From contig NC_133532.1 of the NCBI RefSeq assembly GCF_048544455.1, positions 14,324,948 through 14,388,947 of the forward strand: DNA of 64,000 nt, given 5' to 3'. A program made the translations under genes and the position numbers. Origin of the DNA: Silene latifolia. Taxonomy: Eukaryota > Streptophyta > Magnoliopsida > Caryophyllales > Caryophyllaceae. The notes under the pieces were generated by a model. It searched no databases and had not been told where the DNA came from. It saw only the letters and a program-made list of their open reading frames with translations. Each line of letters opens with the position of its first letter. The stretch's first letter is position 1. Below are positions 34,701-45,843 of the stretch, piece after piece.

Positions 34701-34846
34701 TTCTACGGGATCATGTAGAGAAAGACAACATTTCACTTGAATTTTGTAGTACTGAAAAGCAATGGGCTGATATCTTGACTAAGGCATTAGCTAGAAAACG
34801 CTTTGAGTTATTGAGACTTGAGATTGGTTTAATTAGTGATAATTAA
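31790..34846 (+). other. pol: Sirevirus pol region
   Basis: In order: protease core WYLDSGCSRHMT (about 31800), pre-integrase CLWHKRFAH (about 32085), integrase core MVHMDLCGP to NGVVERMNRTLEDMA (about 32160-32500), a variable acidic linker, reverse transcriptase with [12 protein letters not shown] (about 33650) and YVDDIIF (about 33914), and RNase H with DADYAGC and the ending HIDIRHHFLRD (about 34400-34720). This is the Copia gene order. The region is broken in a few places. Confidence 0.9.
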
Positions 34847-35168
34847 ATCCGTCATAATTATGTCCGGGAACTGAATGATCGACTAGGAAGATAAGATTGT
34901 ACGATTGTGTCCGTATATTTTTGTTGCAAGTTTAATTATGTTAAATAATATTTATTTTACGTGTTATATCTTGCTTATGTGTATGGTAGTATTTTATATT
35001 CTGCATAATCACATTTCCTTACAAAAATCGACAAAATCTACAATAAACTGCCTTAATATAATAAAGATAATTCTATCTTATTATATTCCTCCACAAATCC
35101 TGCCTAAACTCCATCTTAAGATTTTCTTTCCTAATCTTACATCTAATAGGAAATAATGCCAAAAATCA

Positions 35169-35290
35169 AAAAAAAAAAAAAGGAAGTGCGGAAAAAAAAA
35201 AAAAACGCACGAAAAAAAAAGAGGAAAGTGCCGTGAAAAAAAAAAAAAAAAAAAAGGCACGAAAAACAAAAAAAAAAAATGCCGAGAAAA
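35169..35290 (+). repeat. A-rich low-complexity block after pol
   Basis: Seven runs of 8-21 A are separated by short GC-containing spacers such as GGCACG and GGAAGTGC. It lies between pol and the extra frame of the Sirevirus, where it probably expanded by slippage. Confidence 0.9.
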
Positions 35291-35469
35291 AAAAAGGAAG
35301 GCATTAAAGAAATAAGGAAATTGGTATTATTCTCTATCTTTTAGGAATTCTATTTTTACCTAAATTCAAATTCCTTATGCTATATATACCCCTTTAATCT
35401 CACCATAATTCTCATCAATTATAATCCTCTAAACCCTAATTACCTTTACTACTATCTTTTATTTTCATA

Positions 35470-37082
35470 ATGACTAATCAACCTACAACCCGTTTTCAAT
35501 CAAAGAAACATGTTGTTATTAGAAAGAAGGTAAGCCAATCACCACCTCGCACTCGCTCCACCTCACCGGCCGAACCCCCTCGCTCCCCACGGTCCTTTGT
35601 CGACCAACCCGCCAACCTCACAAAGCGAAGAAAATTGTTCAAGGGTAAGGGAAAGATGGTTTCGGAAATTGAGGTAAGTTCAAAGATTGAGAACTATAAA
35701 CTTCAAGATGGTTCTTCACGTATTCTTTACGCACAGCATATGGATGATTACACCAACAATGGACTGAATAATCTTAGACTAACTCAAGTAGAAAGAAGAG
35801 ATGTCAATCAAGTTGCTCAATATCGCATTCACGCAGGACGAGTATATTCGATTGATTGGTTAAAGAAATACAAAGCACTTGGGTTTTTCAAAAATTTTCT
35901 CAAGGATCAAGGATGGGAAAATATTGTTCTTTGTAAGTGGTCTGTCTTTCCTATTGAGGTATATCAATTTTATGCTTTGTTCATCTTAAGGAAGGAAATT
36001 TGTTTTCTTTGTGGTCAATGAGACTTCCATAAAAGTCTCACCTGGTGATTTCTGCGACTTGGCTCGAGTTCCTGAAGGAGGAACTGAGATCAATCCAAGC
36101 GTAGAATGGGGAGGTGTGTCGCCTGAAAAAAAGTTGATAGTGAAACGGTATTTCAAACAAGATGCAACTTAAATGCGAGACTATCTTGACCGCAAAGTTG
36201 TCGCCTAAATTGAGGTTCTTTTTGAACTTTCTTTGGAATACCATTGTTCCTAGAAAAGAAGGTAGAGATAAATTCGGGGCACATGAGATGATTATTATGA
36301 AGGCTTGGCTTGAAGGAGAAAAGGTTAGTCTACCCTTGCTTGTGTTTCATAAAATTATACAAGCTAGTGTAACGGCTAAGATTGAGGATTTTGCTTCTAC
36401 CTTAAGTTTGCCTTATGGGAATTGGATATCTCGAATTTTGGAGAAGAAAGGAGTAATTGGGAAGCATAGTTATGGAGTTATCACTAATGACGAGATGAGC
36501 GATCTTTATCTATCTTATATGAAGCTCGTTATTAATGGCAACGAATTAGGTTTTGAGACAAAAGGAGAAAAAGGAGAAAAAGAAGGAAAAAGCAATGTGA
36601 GTTTTGATATGTTGGATTCTAAGATGGATTCAAACTTTACTTCTATTCTTGGACGGATTAATGAACAAGACAAGAAATTGGAAGAATTGTTTGACCTAAT
36701 TAAAAAGGAAAGGAGAGTTGATACTAGTGGACCAAGTGAAGTCAGCCCGGCTCACCTAAAAACCGTGTTGTCACGGTTTGAAACACGACTCGACAGTGTT
36801 TTTAAGGCCGCCGTACGAACTCACTCCGAGTCTACTCAAATAAAGGAAGGTATGGCTAGTTTGGTTAAGTTTGGTGATGATCTTTTGCAATCTGGGAAGG
36901 AGATGAGGTCTGAGATGCAAACTATATATGAAGCAGTTAAAGCTATGACTTTGAGGATTGGTAACTTTGATACTCGGTTAACCGCTCAAGCTGCACTTCT
37001 CGACCATTGTCATGCGCGACTCGAGGACTTGGAATACCGCACCCGACCACGGTCCAACCCGCCAAGCCCACGATACCCTTGA
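35470..37082 (+). other. Extra post-pol region of the Sirevirus (plant transposon protein domain)
   Basis: Two frames follow pol. The first has a basic, Ser/Pro-rich start (MTNQPTTRFQSKKHVVIRKK) and a region ending NIVLCKWSVFPIEVYQFYA. The second has LRFFLNFLWNTIVPRKEG, LPLLVFHKIIQASV and LPYGNWISRIL, the pattern of the putative plant transposon protein family found after pol in several large LTR element groups, then a coiled coil and a Pro/Arg-rich tail. Some authors call this position env-like; I see no signal peptide or membrane span. Part of a broken fossil. Confidence 0.7.
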
Positions 37083-37330
37083 CCATTTTGCCCTAATCCA
37101 TTCAACCTAGCCTTATCTTTTTAATTCCTTTGCTCACAATAAAAATCCATTCTTATGGATATTAGCTTTTTCAATTCCGCATTATTCCTTGTGTGATTTC
37201 AGTTTATATTATTATTATGCTAATTAAGAACTAGATTGCGTTTAATATAATATGTTTTTCATGATTATTTCTTGTCTCATAATATATTATTCTGGTCGTT
37301 TTATGTTTGTTCTTATCTTTTCAATGATGC

Positions 37331-37525
37331 CAAGAGGGGGAATTGTTTTTATGATTTGCGACCGTCTCAAAGTTAATTCTCTCATGGCGTTCTATAGTTA
37401 TAACTTTGAAGAGATTATTAGTTTCTACGCTCAACTGTTCTATAATTTGGGAAGTATTATGTTGAGGGGGAACTAGACTTAGACACAAATCATAGGAGAC
37501 TTGTCATCATCAAAAAGGGGGAATT
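37331..37525 (+). other. Three polypurine-tract-like boxes before the 3' LTR
   Basis: AGGGGGAA-type boxes occur at 37334-37342, 37465-37472 and 37512-37523, the last directly at the LTR. Repeated purine tracts before the 3' LTR are described for Sireviruses. Confidence 0.75.
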
Positions 37526-38902
37526 TGTTGGACCTTTAGTCCTAATTAATTGTTTTGATAATGACAGTAATGATTTGTATGTGGACTTAATATATAAACA
37601 TATGCGTGTAATTGTGTGCTTAAGTTTTAATTTAGAAAGGAACAATTACAAAGACGCAAGCTTGAAGTTTGGACCAAGGAGGTACAACTTCAAATACATT
37701 TGATCGATGCATTCAAGCGAGATCAAGATTGGAAATCAACCACGAGACTCAAGATGAGAGACTTGTGAAGAGACGATTCGTTTACTGAAGATCTACTGAA
37801 GATTAGATAGTATAGGTCGTCATCCGGTAATGGTTTTACTTTGTTTGATTTAAAGGCTAATGAAGTTATGACCTAATAGACATAACTTCATTGCTAGACA
37901 AAAATGATGCGTTAATTTTTGGAAAATATATTTTTAATGGTTTATAAAAATAAGAGAGTATTTATTTTGGTTGGAATTAATTAATTAGAATTTAAGTTAA
38001 ATAAACTATTGGTTTGTAATACGATATTTATATCGTCATGCAACCTAGGGCTTTAACTAAATTCTATCTCGATTTGTTGCGGGCTATAGAAGCAAGAATG
38101 GACCGAAGGAGGCCTTGGGCCGGCCGAACCCTAGGGAGGCCGAAACCCTAGGTGGTCGAACCCTAGGAGGCCGAACCCTAGGAGGCCAAAACTCCCTTCC
38201 TTTGCTTCTTACTTGTTCATCAAGTTATTTGTTTCCAGAATATTCCTATGCCCTAATTCCAGAATATTCCAAACCCTAATTCACTCTACTATAAATACTC
38301 TCATTCATTCAACATTAATTGTTGACACACACATCTACAAATTTCAAGAGAGAAAAATATTTTTAAGCAAAAATCATTTGAGCTTTAATTCTTATTTTCT
38401 TATTTGCTTATACAAAAATCACGCATCAAATTTGTCAATCACTCGAAAAAAAATCGTTATAGGATATTAAATACACAAGGATAGTATACTCACTCGCATA
38501 ACGTGAGATTAGTATTTGTCGTTGTATTTTTCTTATTAACGTAAGAGCAACCTAGAGTATTTAGCGATACTCAATCTGAGTTATAATCATATAGTTGATT
38601 ATACGAGTGGATTGGTAATTTTTGTAATCCGGAGAAATGTACTAAAAATTATTAATCGAGAATAGTGGACGTAGGTTTCGACTTGTGAAACTGAACCACT
38701 TCAAAATCCTGTGTGTCTCTCTTTCTCTCTCTCTCTTTATTATTGTTATTTCGATTTTGCACTTATTATTAATAATTTAATTAGTTGATTTTAATCAATA
38801 AAATCAAGTAATTAATTTATATCATATATTTCGAAAAAGCGGTCATCGTTTTTAATACTCAATTCACCCCCCCTCTTTCGTATTCGATCAATAGACTCCA
38901 CA
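37526..38902 (+). repeat. 3' LTR of the Sirevirus
   Basis: It is 1377 bp, starts TGTTGGACC and ends ACTCCACA, matches the 5' LTR with only a handful of substitutions and small indels, and is followed by the target repeat AGTAC. Confidence 0.95.
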
Positions 38903-39050
38903 AGTACCCTCTACTCAGTCGAGTATTCCACATACTCAACCGAGTATTCATGGGCAATAGCCATTCCTGAATACACGACACCCCTTACTCGACCGAGTAG
39001 GCCATACTCGGCCGAGTGCCAGCCTAGGAAAACCGTAGTATTACAAGTTA

Positions 39051-39587
39051 TTTGTCATAAAGTCAGCAAGCAATTTATCTTTCACCTTATATAGCTGCCT
39101 CCATGTCCAACTAGAGTTGATATTAGATTTATAACTCCACCACTCATGTTGCTTTATGTAGATGTGGTGAACCTATTTAACTCATAGAATGTCCTTCTTC
39201 TGAGCAATCCACCATGAATATTTCCTTAGCACTGCCACATTCCAAAGGTAACATTGATTCAGGCCAAGGCCACCTTTATTTTTTGATAGACAACATTTAT
39301 CCCATGCTATGGCAGACACTTTATGAGGTTCTTCAGAGCCTAACCAAAGATAACTCATGCAGATGCTTTCCACTTTGTTAATGATTCTCTTAGGTAATAA
39401 GAAAATCCTGGCCCAATAACTGTACATTTGGGTCAAGACGGTCTTTAACCAATAGTAGTCTGTCGTCATAGCTTAAATGCTTAGCTCCCCAGCTTCTTAT
39501 CTTTGCTACCAACTTATCAACAATCTTGTTGCATTCCAGATTAGAGAGTCTTTTGTAAGATATAGCAATACCAAGATACCTGAAAGG
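39051..39587 (-). mobile_element. LINE, middle segment (C-terminal RT)
   Basis: The minus strand encodes the region after the polymerase core: RYLGIAISYKRLSNLEC at the 39587 side, IRSWGAKHLSYDDRLLLVK, then YWARIFLLPKRIINKVESIC and LGLNQCYLWNVAVLRKY. This is the conserved thumb region of plant L1-type reverse transcriptases. It joins the segments at 40816-41330 and 25928-26590 once the two solo LTRs are set aside. In-frame stops are present near 39180 and the reading frame is not intact. Confidence 0.85.
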
Positions 39588-39592
39588 AAAGG

Positions 39593-40810
39593 TGTAATAC
39601 CCGCCCTGTTTAAGGACCCTTTGACCGACCTTTTGACCCCGGAAGACCTTAGGAGGGGATAGGTGGGAGGAAAAGAGACTTATGTAATTGTTTACTCAAC
39701 CTAGTATGGGCTACTCGGCCGAGTGTTGGTAACACTCGGCCGAGTAGGGCTTACTCGGCCGAGTATGAGAGTACTCGACCGAGTATAGCCGCCGTCGACG
39801 CGTTATTATAAAACGCAAATTCGTTTATTTCATTTTCGACGGTTCCATTTTTCCCTCTAACCCTAATATCTCTCTCTCACTTACCATCCACTTCTCCCTA
39901 CACTCTCATCTAGCCTTGACACTAACCGCGGAAGGGGATTAGCTTACATGTGGAGTCTTCAAGTAAGGATGTCATCGTTGTCGTCGTCGGTCCGCATCGC
40001 AAGGGTATGTCTCGGAGTCTTGTCTGGTTAGTTGTTGGATACATTTTCATGGATTGCGATAAGGTAGGGTTTCCCTACTCGGTTTACTGTTTAATTGTTA
40101 TAAGATTATGTTTGTATTATTGTACGATTGATTATCTGCTGATCGTTGTGGTGTATTGGAGTTGGTGTGGTTGATGTGATGGTTGATGATGATGTTCGCG
40201 AGGTGCGTCCTCGGTTGAGTGGAGTCACTTGCGGGAGTCGCTTCACGCCCTAATTTCGCCCTCTGTGGAACCCGCCACAGAAGGAGATGTGCACATTAAT
40301 GAACAGGATTATCGCTCGTTGATGAGCGGGGCTTAGGTGGGGATTGGCTGCGGTTCCCCACTGGCGGTGAGGATTACCTGTTGCGATGGGTAATCTGGCA
40401 GAGCTACACACTTCGGTGTGTAGTCGGTTACTATGTGAGATCGGGAGTTGGAGGTGGATGATGATCAACTGGTTACCTTTTTATACGTACCTTATTTTGT
40501 TATACAGTAAACCGACCCCGTTTTATTGTTTTAATAACTGTGGTGATCCATTCGGGGATGGTGAGTAGTTGGTTTGTCAGGTACAGTTGGTCATGATGCT
40601 TGCGGGCTTGGAAGAGAATCGAGTCACCACGCTACCGAAGTCGTCCATGTTGCATCTTGTCACATTGTTCTCTGTTGTAAAACTTAAAGTTACTTAATAA
40701 GTGTTCTTTCGTTGTTTATTTGATCTACTACCTTAGGCAACCGAGATGGTGACACCTTCATACACTGGAGTGGTCCTTGGTAAGGCATCTTAGTGTACGA
40801 AGGTGTTACA
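39593..40810 (+). mobile_element. Tekay-like solo LTR
   Basis: A 1218-bp LTR from TGTAATACCC to GGTGTTACA with 5-bp target repeats AAAGG at 39588-39592 and 40811-40815. It belongs to the same family as 6410-7800: it has ACTCGGCCGAGT palindromes (39714-39784), the GTCACTTGCGGGAGT block near 40220 and the GGTGATCCATTCGGGGATGG block near 40542. No internal sequence is present, so it arose by LTR-LTR recombination. It split the LINE independently of the insertion at 26596. Confidence 0.9.
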
Positions 40811-40815
40811 AAAGG

Positions 40816-41330
40816 TGCCTGCCTTGAATCTAAATAATCTTAGTATTTCAGCAGCCTCTATAGTAGAGACACCATTCATGTACATATCTACATCTCTATT
40901 CATATGAAGTCCATAAGTTTCAGAAAAACTCAAAAATGCTCTTATAATTATCTTAACTGACTCATTATCCCCCTATAGGAGATAAGAAGATCATCTGCAA
41001 AAGTTAGGTGACTTAGTCCTAAAGCTTTACATAAGGGGTGAAATTTGAATTTAGGTTTATGTGTGACTAAATCCAAAATTCTAGTCAAATATTTAAGGCA
41101 GAGTGTGAACAACAAAGGTGACATGATATCACCTTGCCTAAGCCCTCTTTTACCCTTGAAGTACCCAAATTGTGAACCATTAAGAGATAGTGTATGAGAG
41201 GGGGAAGAGACACGGTGCATGATCCAATTGATCATTACTTCAGGGGGAGAGCAAGTTTGGAACGAACTTGACTTCGGTTGACCTTCCAGCAAATCGTAGG
41301 AACTGTGAGGGCCTTGGTTCAACAAATTAA
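40816..41330 (-). mobile_element. LINE, 5' segment (RT core), truncated
   Basis: The minus strand encodes VMINWIMHRVSSPSHTLSLN, GKRGLRQGDIMSPLLFTLCL and LSHLTFADDLLIS, the fingers and palm of an L1-type LINE reverse transcriptase with the FADD catalytic box. The endonuclease and ORF1 that should precede it are missing, so the copy was 5'-truncated at about 41330 (edge uncertain by about 60 bp). No target duplication matching the 3' side at 25928 was found. Confidence 0.8.
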
Positions 41331-41621
41331 ACCTTTTTATTGAAGGTTTTAGATACGCAGTACGCTTAGTCGGGGCAAGCTAAGGAAAAACCATCCTTGA
41401 ACCGGCCAAGAAACCATTTGTCATGGTATAGATTTGGTTCATAAGTCGAACGAACACAACCCGAAACTAAGCCCAAAACCCAAAAAATTACATATTCGAC
41501 CCGATAATTGGTTAGGTTGAATCAACACCCAATATAAAATCATAATCCCCAGTAAAACCCTAATTTCCTCTACTCCTTTCATTTTTCATAAGCCGTTGTA
41601 GATCACCATCTACACACAACC
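41331..41621 (+). promoter_or_regulatory. Promoter and leader of the eL18 gene
   Basis: The stretch between the LINE end and the start codon carries a site II box in reverse orientation (AGCCCA, 41470-41475) and a telobox (AAAACCCTAA, 41554-41563); another telobox AAACCCTAA lies in intron 1 (41650-41658). Paired site II and telobox motifs are typical of plant ribosomal protein promoters and support coordinated expression in dividing cells. A weak TATA-like CAATATAAAATC lies at 41530-41541. Confidence 0.6.
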
Positions 41622-44283
41622 ATGGTATACTCTCTCTTTCGTCTTTCACAAACCCTAATTTTTTATCCCATTTCTTCCCCTTTTTGTCCCTCTAATTTTG
41701 TCAATTTGTGTTGTGTTTTAGGGTATTGATTTGAAGGCAGGAGGTAAGAGCAAGAAGACCAAGCGTACTGCGCCCAAATCCAATGATATCTATCTTAAGC
41801 TTCTTGTCAAGGTAATTTACAATCAAATCTTAGATACCCTTTTTGTATTTTGTGTAATGTTTTGATTTTGATGTTTTAATGCTGTTTTTTGATGATGTTT
41901 TGACATGGGTTTTGGTTAGTATAATTTCTAATTAAGTGTAATTTGTGTTGTGATTTTGAAAATAGTGCTGAATTTTCTGATGAAATTGATGAACTTATTG
42001 ATCCATTTCCGTATTTCGTGTTATGTTTTGATCCTAACCTTTCGATTTTGTAGATCAGTAGATCACTAATTCTTAAGAGACGGTCTCACGATAAATTTAA
42101 CGTGATTTATGATGTTTCGATATGGGATTTAGTTAGTAAGAGCAAGTACAATGGTTGTCGTTATGAAATCATTTTTCATTTTTGTTATAATGTGGAAAAT
42201 GATGGTGAATTTTCTGAAGATAGTGATAAACTTATTGACCCATTTTTGTATCCTGTGTAATGTTTTGATTTTCACCCTTTAAATCCGGTAGATCACTAGT
42301 TCCTATTAGATACGGTCGCACAATAAGTTTACATTAGACATCTCCTGTAATGGGTTGTTATTTTTTTAATTCAACTTTTCCCTTTTTCTTAGCTTCTTGT
42401 GTATTATTATATGTTGTTTGCACATTATGTTAACGTGAGACGTCTCTCAGGAGCCTTCCTCGTGGTAGATCAATGATGGGTTGTTACGTGATTGACTTTG
42501 TAACTTCATTTTTCTTGTCGTTTTGGTTTTTGATTTGGGAATAATTGGTGGATTTTGTGTGTATATTTTTCAGTTGTATCGGTTCCTTGTTAGAAGAACT
42601 GGTAGCAGCTTCAATGCTGTTATTCTGAAGAGGCTCTTTATGAGCAAGATTAACAAGGCTCCACTTTCGCTCTCCCGACTTGTTAGGTACATGGATGGGA
42701 AGGTACTACTAATCTCCTGCTAATTAACTTTGTTTTGGGTTATGAATTGAGTTCAATTTAGTAGTTTAGTTGACATGGCAGTTTAATTTGTTTTAGTGAA
42801 ATGTTTAGTTTAAAAACTTACTATGATTGGGTTGATGCTGGTTCATTATTAGGATGGCAAGATTGCAGTCGTGGTTGCCGCGGTGACCGATGATGTAAGA
42901 GTGTATGAAGTTCCATCACTCAAGGTCTGTGCTTTGAGGTTCACCGAAACTGCCCGTGCTCGCATTGAGAAAGCTGGTGGTGAATGCCTCACTTTTGATC
43001 AGTTGGCTCTCAGAGCTCCTCTTGGCCAAAACACGGTATGCATGCTTATCTTAATAGCATCAATATGCTGCATGATGCTCACGTATCAACATGTATTTGT
43101 ATTTGTTTTTTTTTGTGGGTTGATCGTTTGAAGCATTGTGGCAATATTCATTTGAATTTCTATACGTTATACCTTGATAGTATCTTCCTGCAAGATGCTT
43201 GGGATAGTGAGATGGAAACACATTTTATATAAGTATATTTTATGTTAAGACTGTAGCTCTAGATTTCACAGGTCTTGACCATTTACTATGATCCTTGCTG
43301 TCTAAATACCGTACATATTCAATATGTAATAAAAAAACTCCAGTTGTATTGGAGATAATAATAATTTGTGTTTCTATTGTATTGCACCTGTCTTCAAGGC
43401 GTAAAAAAAACCCGAAGAAACTTGTATTGGTGTCTCTAGTAAATGCGTTAAATGAGAATGTTACTGGGAAATAAAGGCAACAGTTCTTTGTGATTATAAT
43501 CTTTAAAAACGACTTTGTTATGAACTGTTTGTACATCTCTTGTTTTAGACTAGCTCCACACTCCACAGTATCTTCACCTCACTTATTTTTGATTTACAAT
43601 TAGTTTTCGGCAATCTGAAGCTGATAGCTGCTACTCAATTTTGCTTCATCTTCCTTATGTACTGATTTTCTATAGTACTCCCTCCGTCCCGGTCAATTGT
43701 TGTCCTTTGGTTTTGGCATAAAGACCAAGGAAAGAGGAGAGGACCAATTACTAAATGACAAGTGGAACAAATTGAGTGTGAATGATCAAATTACTCATCA
43801 AGTTCATTCTTAAAATAGAAAGGACAATAATTGGTTGAGACACCCTAAAATGGAATAGGACAACAAATGACCGGGACAGAGGGAGTATTATTTAAACAAA
43901 TATAGAGTATAATTAACATCATTTTCAATGTCAAAGTTGTGCTGTGCTTCTCTTATTTTTAATCATGCTAGCCTGTCACCTGTGACGAGATCTGACTTCT
44001 GTAAAGATCTTAGGAAGGAAAACTTACTTTATGTGTCATCATTAAGAGTGTTTTAAGGTAATCCACTGCTTGTGTGAATTGGGTAAATGTAATGAAACTG
44101 ATATATGCATTGGGACACCTGCAGGTGTTACTTCGAGGCCCGAAGAACGCCAGAGAGGCAGTCAAGCACTTTGGTCCAGCTCCTGGTGTACCCCACAGCC
44201 ACACCAAGCCATATGTTCGAGCTAAAGGCCGCAAGTTTGAGAAGGCCCGTGGTAGACGTAACAGCCGTGGTTACAAGAATTAA
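41622..44283 (+). CDS. RPL18: 60S ribosomal protein L18 (eL18)
   Basis: This encodes a component of the large cytosolic ribosomal subunit. Exons: 41622-41624 (the start codon only), 41722-41811, 42574-42702, 42853-43035 and 44125-44283, all with GT-AG introns, giving 187 residues, the standard plant length. Landmarks are [71 protein letters not shown] and the basic C-terminus [19 protein letters not shown]. The start codon sits alone before intron 1, as in other plant eL18 genes. Intron 4 is over 1 kb and contains a MITE. The protein looks intact, with only conservative changes such as [18 protein letters not shown]. Confidence 0.97.
43678..43885. mobile_element. Stowaway-like MITE, copy B, in eL18 intron 4
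   Basis: A 208-bp insert with inverted ends CTCCCTCCGTCCC and GGGACAGAGGGAG, flanked by TA on both sides (43676-43677 and 43886-43887). TA duplication plus CTCCCTCC ends are the marks of Tc1/mariner-derived Stowaway MITEs. It shares its full length with copies A and C. Confidence 0.9.
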
Positions 44284-44594
44284 GTTGGTACCCTTTTTAA
44301 GTCAGAAATGCATGCTTTTTGTAGTCCTAAGACTTGTGGATCAATGTGGTTCGGTTTTTCCATGTCTTCTAAATTTGCATCCAAGTGTTTTGTTAGGGAA
44401 CCTTTAGTACTTGATTTATCAATTTGAAGGCATATTGTTGAAGAGAGATTAATTCAGATATCATACATAATTACATTACTGTCTTTTTTCCCAAATAGGT
44501 CAAAGTGCTCGTATGTGGTTAGTTTCGTTTGTTATGGGTTTGGTTAATTGGGTTATAGTCTCCTTTTTTTTTATGGGATAGAAACAAAGATCAA

Positions 44595-44598
<4 letters not shown>
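44284..44598 (+). other. eL18 3' untranslated region and flank
   Basis: Directly after the stop codon, T-rich DNA with possible plant polyadenylation-type sequence near 44400-44480. No other gene is seen. Confidence 0.4.
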
Positions 44599-44627
<29 letters not shown>

Positions 44628-44980
44628 AGGTTGATTGTGTGTTGCTGGTCAGTGATCCTCTCATACTTTCGAATGATAGAGGTAAGTTGAAGCCACCGGC
44701 TTTCAAACCACTTCGAAAGAATTGGACATGAATGTCCAATAGAAGCCATAAAGTCGGCAACTTTGTTGGGTTCACGAAATCAATGTTTAATTATCACTTT
44801 ATCATAGAACTGAAAATCTAATTTTATATCTTCATCATAGCAATGTTTAATTATCACCTTCTACAATTAACTTTGAGATTTCCAAGTATTTAGCTATTAA
44901 AACTCCTTTAAAGCGAGAGTTTCAGCAATAAGAACACTATTAGATCCGCACTTTTTTGCTCCTAGCAAAACGACTTTACT
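44599..44980 (-). mobile_element. LINE tail with RNase H remnant and poly-A
   Basis: On the minus strand a frame reads REPNKVADFMASIGHSC, then WFESRWLQLTSIIRKYERIT and a stop region leading into a 28-base poly(A) (T run at 44599-44626). Farther upstream (about 44970-44880) pieces such as SNSVLIAETLALKE and IAKYLEISKLIVEGDN fit the RNase H domain found at the C-terminus of plant LINEs. Stops and a frame change show decay. The 5' edge is uncertain. Confidence 0.65.
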
Positions 44981-45636
44981 ATGTTTTGTATTGCTGGGCA
45001 GTTGGTCCAAGCAACGTCTGTCTTGGTAATTATTGGATTTCTATCCGGTTACAAAGGCGTTATTATGAACAGGGGTCTGTTAATTTTGCAATCACAATAT
45101 GTCCATGTCAAGTTTCACATTTCTTCATCTCAGTTTTCCCGGTTAGAATCAGGTAGAGTTCATTTGATGATAAAAGTTTTTATAAATGAGGAATGGATAT
45201 GGTTAACTTGCCTTAGAGTCACAGCGTGATAGTCTAACGGCCATCCTGATCATCAGTCGTTTGCGAAAGAAATTTGCTGACCATTTGTTATTTTGTTTAG
45301 TTCGCGAGAGGCGCATGTAATACAAACTTTCAGAAACCAAACATTTTTTAATTTAGTTTGTGAAATAATAATTTCCTATTATTAATACAAAATGAGTAAA
45401 TAAAATGCATTTCGCTCTTGTTGAAATATGGAGCCTAAATAAAATGCCACAAACAATTTTTGGAAGTGAACACAAGCAAATAAAAACTCAGTTATGTCAT
45501 GAATAACACCGGGTTTGTGAAGTTTCATCAACTTCCTTGAAGGATTAAAACTGGGTTCTCGCACCGATTTAGCTTAGCGATTGGATGACCAGATCCGGTG
45601 ACCTGAGCGACAAATAAAGAGCCAAAAAAAAAAATA
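44981..45636. other. Non-coding stretch, nothing recognised
   Basis: No conserved frame, terminus or repeat was identified. It may include older LINE sequence at the left side. Confidence 0.4.
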
Positions 45637-45843
45637 CTCCCTCCGTCCCGGCCAATTGTTGTCCTTTGGTTTTGGCACAAAAACCAAGGAAAGAGGAAGG
45701 GACCAATTACAAAATGACAAGTAGAACAAATTGAGTGGAATGATCAAATTACTCATCAAATTTATTCTTAAAATAGAAAGGACAACAATTCACTGAGACA
45801 CCCAAATATGGAAAAGGACAACAAATGACCGGGACGGAGGGAG
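45637..45843. mobile_element. Stowaway-like MITE, copy C
   Basis: A 207-bp insert with perfect inverted ends CTCCCTCCGTCCCGG and CCGGGACGGAGGGAG and TA on both sides (45635-45636, 45844-45845). It has the best-kept ends of the three copies, so it is probably the youngest. Confidence 0.92.

Larger units (their letters stand above)
27775..38902 (+). mobile_element. Sirevirus-type Copia retrotransposon, near full length
   Basis: A complete 11,128-bp element bounded by TGTTGG and CCACA with 5-bp target repeats AGTAC at 27770-27774 and 38903-38907. Order: LTR (27775-29149), initiator-Met primer site (29152), gag with zinc knuckle and coiled coil (about 29253-31760), protease, integrase, reverse transcriptase and RNase H (about 31790-34846), an extra frame after pol (about 35470-37080), repeated purine tracts and LTR (37526-38902). 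Integrase before polymerase makes it Copia; the long coiled-coil gag, post-pol frame and multiple purine tracts point to the Sirevirus group. The two LTRs differ at well under 1% of sites, so insertion within roughly the last half-million years is likely. Coding parts carry about five breaks, so it looks inactive. Confidence 0.9.
26596..39045 (-). mobile_element. Tekay-like solo LTR, split by a Sirevirus
   Basis: The LTR occupies 26596-27774 and 38908-39045, about 1.3 kb without the insert. Plus-strand ends are TGTAACACC and GTATTACA, the reverse of the LTR at 6410-7800, and it shares conserved blocks with that copy (for example the CCGTGACGGG / CGGAGGG region near 27180). Perfect 5-bp repeats AGTTA at 26591-26595 and 39046-39050 flank it, so it is a true solo LTR left by recombination between two LTRs. 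Bases 27740-27774 and 38908-39020 carry the ACTCGGNCGAGT-type palindromes of the family. Confidence 0.85.

Noticed and set aside
35081-35269. Minus-strand frame rich in Phe
   Set aside because: It is the translation of the poly(A) block at 35169-35290.
45240-45290. A tRNA-like phrase (AGTCTAACGGCCATCCTGATC)
   Set aside because: No cloverleaf with proper acceptor stem or T-loop GTTCGA could be built; probably chance.
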